A stretch of 64,000 nt of DNA from Enhydrobacter sp. GTDB lineage: Bacteria; Pseudomonadota; Alphaproteobacteria; Reyranellales; Reyranellaceae. Position numbers and translations under genes: made by a program. Below are positions 61,791-64,000 of the stretch, piece by piece. The notes beneath the pieces were generated by a model. The model worked only from the letters and a program-made list of their open reading frames with translations. It made no database searches and was not told the origin of the DNA. The stretch is from assembly GCF_030246845.1 (NCBI RefSeq), contig NZ_CP126889.1, forward strand, positions 4,149,001-4,213,000, written 5' to 3'. Numbering within the stretch: the stretch's first letter is position 1; the number at the start of each line of letters is the position of its first letter.

Positions 61791-62210
61791 ATGCTCTGTT
61801 CCGGTTCAGCAAAAGACGGGCGCGTCGGCGCCGGCCGGCTGGGTGGACCCCAGGAGCCGCCGGGCGGCGCGCCGCCCCAGCCGCCGCGTCGGGAGGACGG
61901 GGAAAGGGACAACGAGGGCCGCACCGGCGCGCTCACGCTCACGCGTACGCGCACCAAGAAGCCGTCGATGTACAAGGTGTTGATGCTCAACGACGATTAC
62001 ACGCCCATGGAGTTCGTCGTCGACGTGCTGCAGCACATCTTCCAGAAGAATCGCGAAGAGGCGACCCAGATCATGCTTCACGTCCATCAGAAGGGCGTGG
62101 GCGTGTGCGGGGTCTATACCTATGAAGTCGCCGAGACGAAGGTGACCCAGACGGTCGACTACGCCCGCAAGAACCAACACCCGCTGCAGTGCACCCTGGA
62201 GAAAGAGTAA
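61791..62210 (+). CDS. clpS: ClpS, adaptor of the ClpAP protease
   Basis: This 139-residue protein has the ClpS core (residues about 60-135): YKVLMLNDDYTPMEFVVDVLQ, then HIFQKNREEATQIMLHVHQKG and VCGVYTYEVAETKV. It binds N-degron substrates and hands them to ClpA. An Arg/Gly/Pro-rich N-terminal tail of about 55 residues is longer than usual. A TATAAT -10-like element lies at 61746-61751, about 40 bases before the ATG. clpA follows 31 bases after its stop. Confidence 0.9.
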   Translation: MLCSGSAKDGRVGAGRLGGPQEPPGGAPPQPPRREDGERDNEGRTGALTLTRTRTKKPSMYKVLMLNDDYTPMEFVVDVLQHIFQKNREEATQIMLHVHQKGVGVCGVYTYEVAETKVTQTVDYARKNQHPLQCTLEKE

Positions 62211-62241
62211 GCAACGATCCGTTTTTTGGTCGAGGTGTTCG

Positions 62242-64000
<1,759 letters not shown>

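Overview
The window is about 64 kb of GC-rich chromosome from an alphaproteobacterium. Diagnostic content includes a PhyR-NepR-EcfG general stress response locus, a DUF2794 gene, a D-Ala-D-Ala carboxypeptidase with a SPOR domain, and the gene order purF-cvpA-radA and alr-dnaB. The genus cannot be fixed from the sequence; a soil Rhodospirillales/Hyphomicrobiales lineage such as Reyranella is only a guess. The window starts inside tadC and ends inside clpA.

Layout. 1-3791: end of a Tad/Flp pilus locus (tadC end, TadG-like, two TadE-like pseudopilins, TadD-like lipoprotein). 3794-12693: a decayed SDR, then the general stress response (GSR) cluster: nepR, two ECF15/EcfG sigma genes, a CsbD gene, phyR, two sensor kinases, a second exported CsbD and a secreted protein. 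12716-14685: an intrinsic terminator followed directly by a group IIC intron. 14720-19400: small stress-type genes and the ergothioneine pair egtBD. 19406-25264: metabolic genes (two amidohydrolases, a YcaQ-like glycosylase, an SDR, a metallophosphatase). 25275-34113: several decayed genes (TviB-like dehydrogenase, MAPEG, DUF2236) around an outer-membrane beta-barrel gene and a branched-chain-type ABC importer with a permease-ATPase fusion. 34261-38410: bamB-der region. 38413-49938: a long minus-strand array (SDR, purF, cvpA, radA, mlaFE, alr, dnaB, cfa, rplI-rpsR-rpsF). 50206-55301: fatty-acid synthesis genes (fabD-fabG-acpP-fabF), mltG and a DnaJ-like gene. 55431-59493: nucleotide-sugar genes galU, ugd and a phosphomannomutase. 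59462-64000: dacC-SPOR, a secreted protein, clpS and clpA.

The most interesting signal is a shared promoter pattern, G(G/C)AACC, then 15 or 16 bases, then CGTT(A/G). It matches the EcfG consensus known from other alphaproteobacteria (GGAAC-N16/17-CGTT). I find eight copies, all between 4330 and 19318. Six lie just upstream of phyR, both csbD genes, a small lipoprotein, a previously unlisted 44-residue membrane protein, and egtBD. Two lie in front of short untranslated stretches that end in strong hairpins, which makes them small-RNA candidates. One of these (19180-19286, minus strand) is C-rich, which recalls the stress sRNA GsrN of Caulobacter. Together they suggest a compact local GSR regulon containing the regulators, CsbD proteins, ergothioneine synthesis and perhaps two sRNAs.

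At least four genes are visibly decayed (SDR, TviB-like, MAPEG, DUF2236). No tRNA, rRNA, CRISPR array, prophage or insertion sequence was seen.
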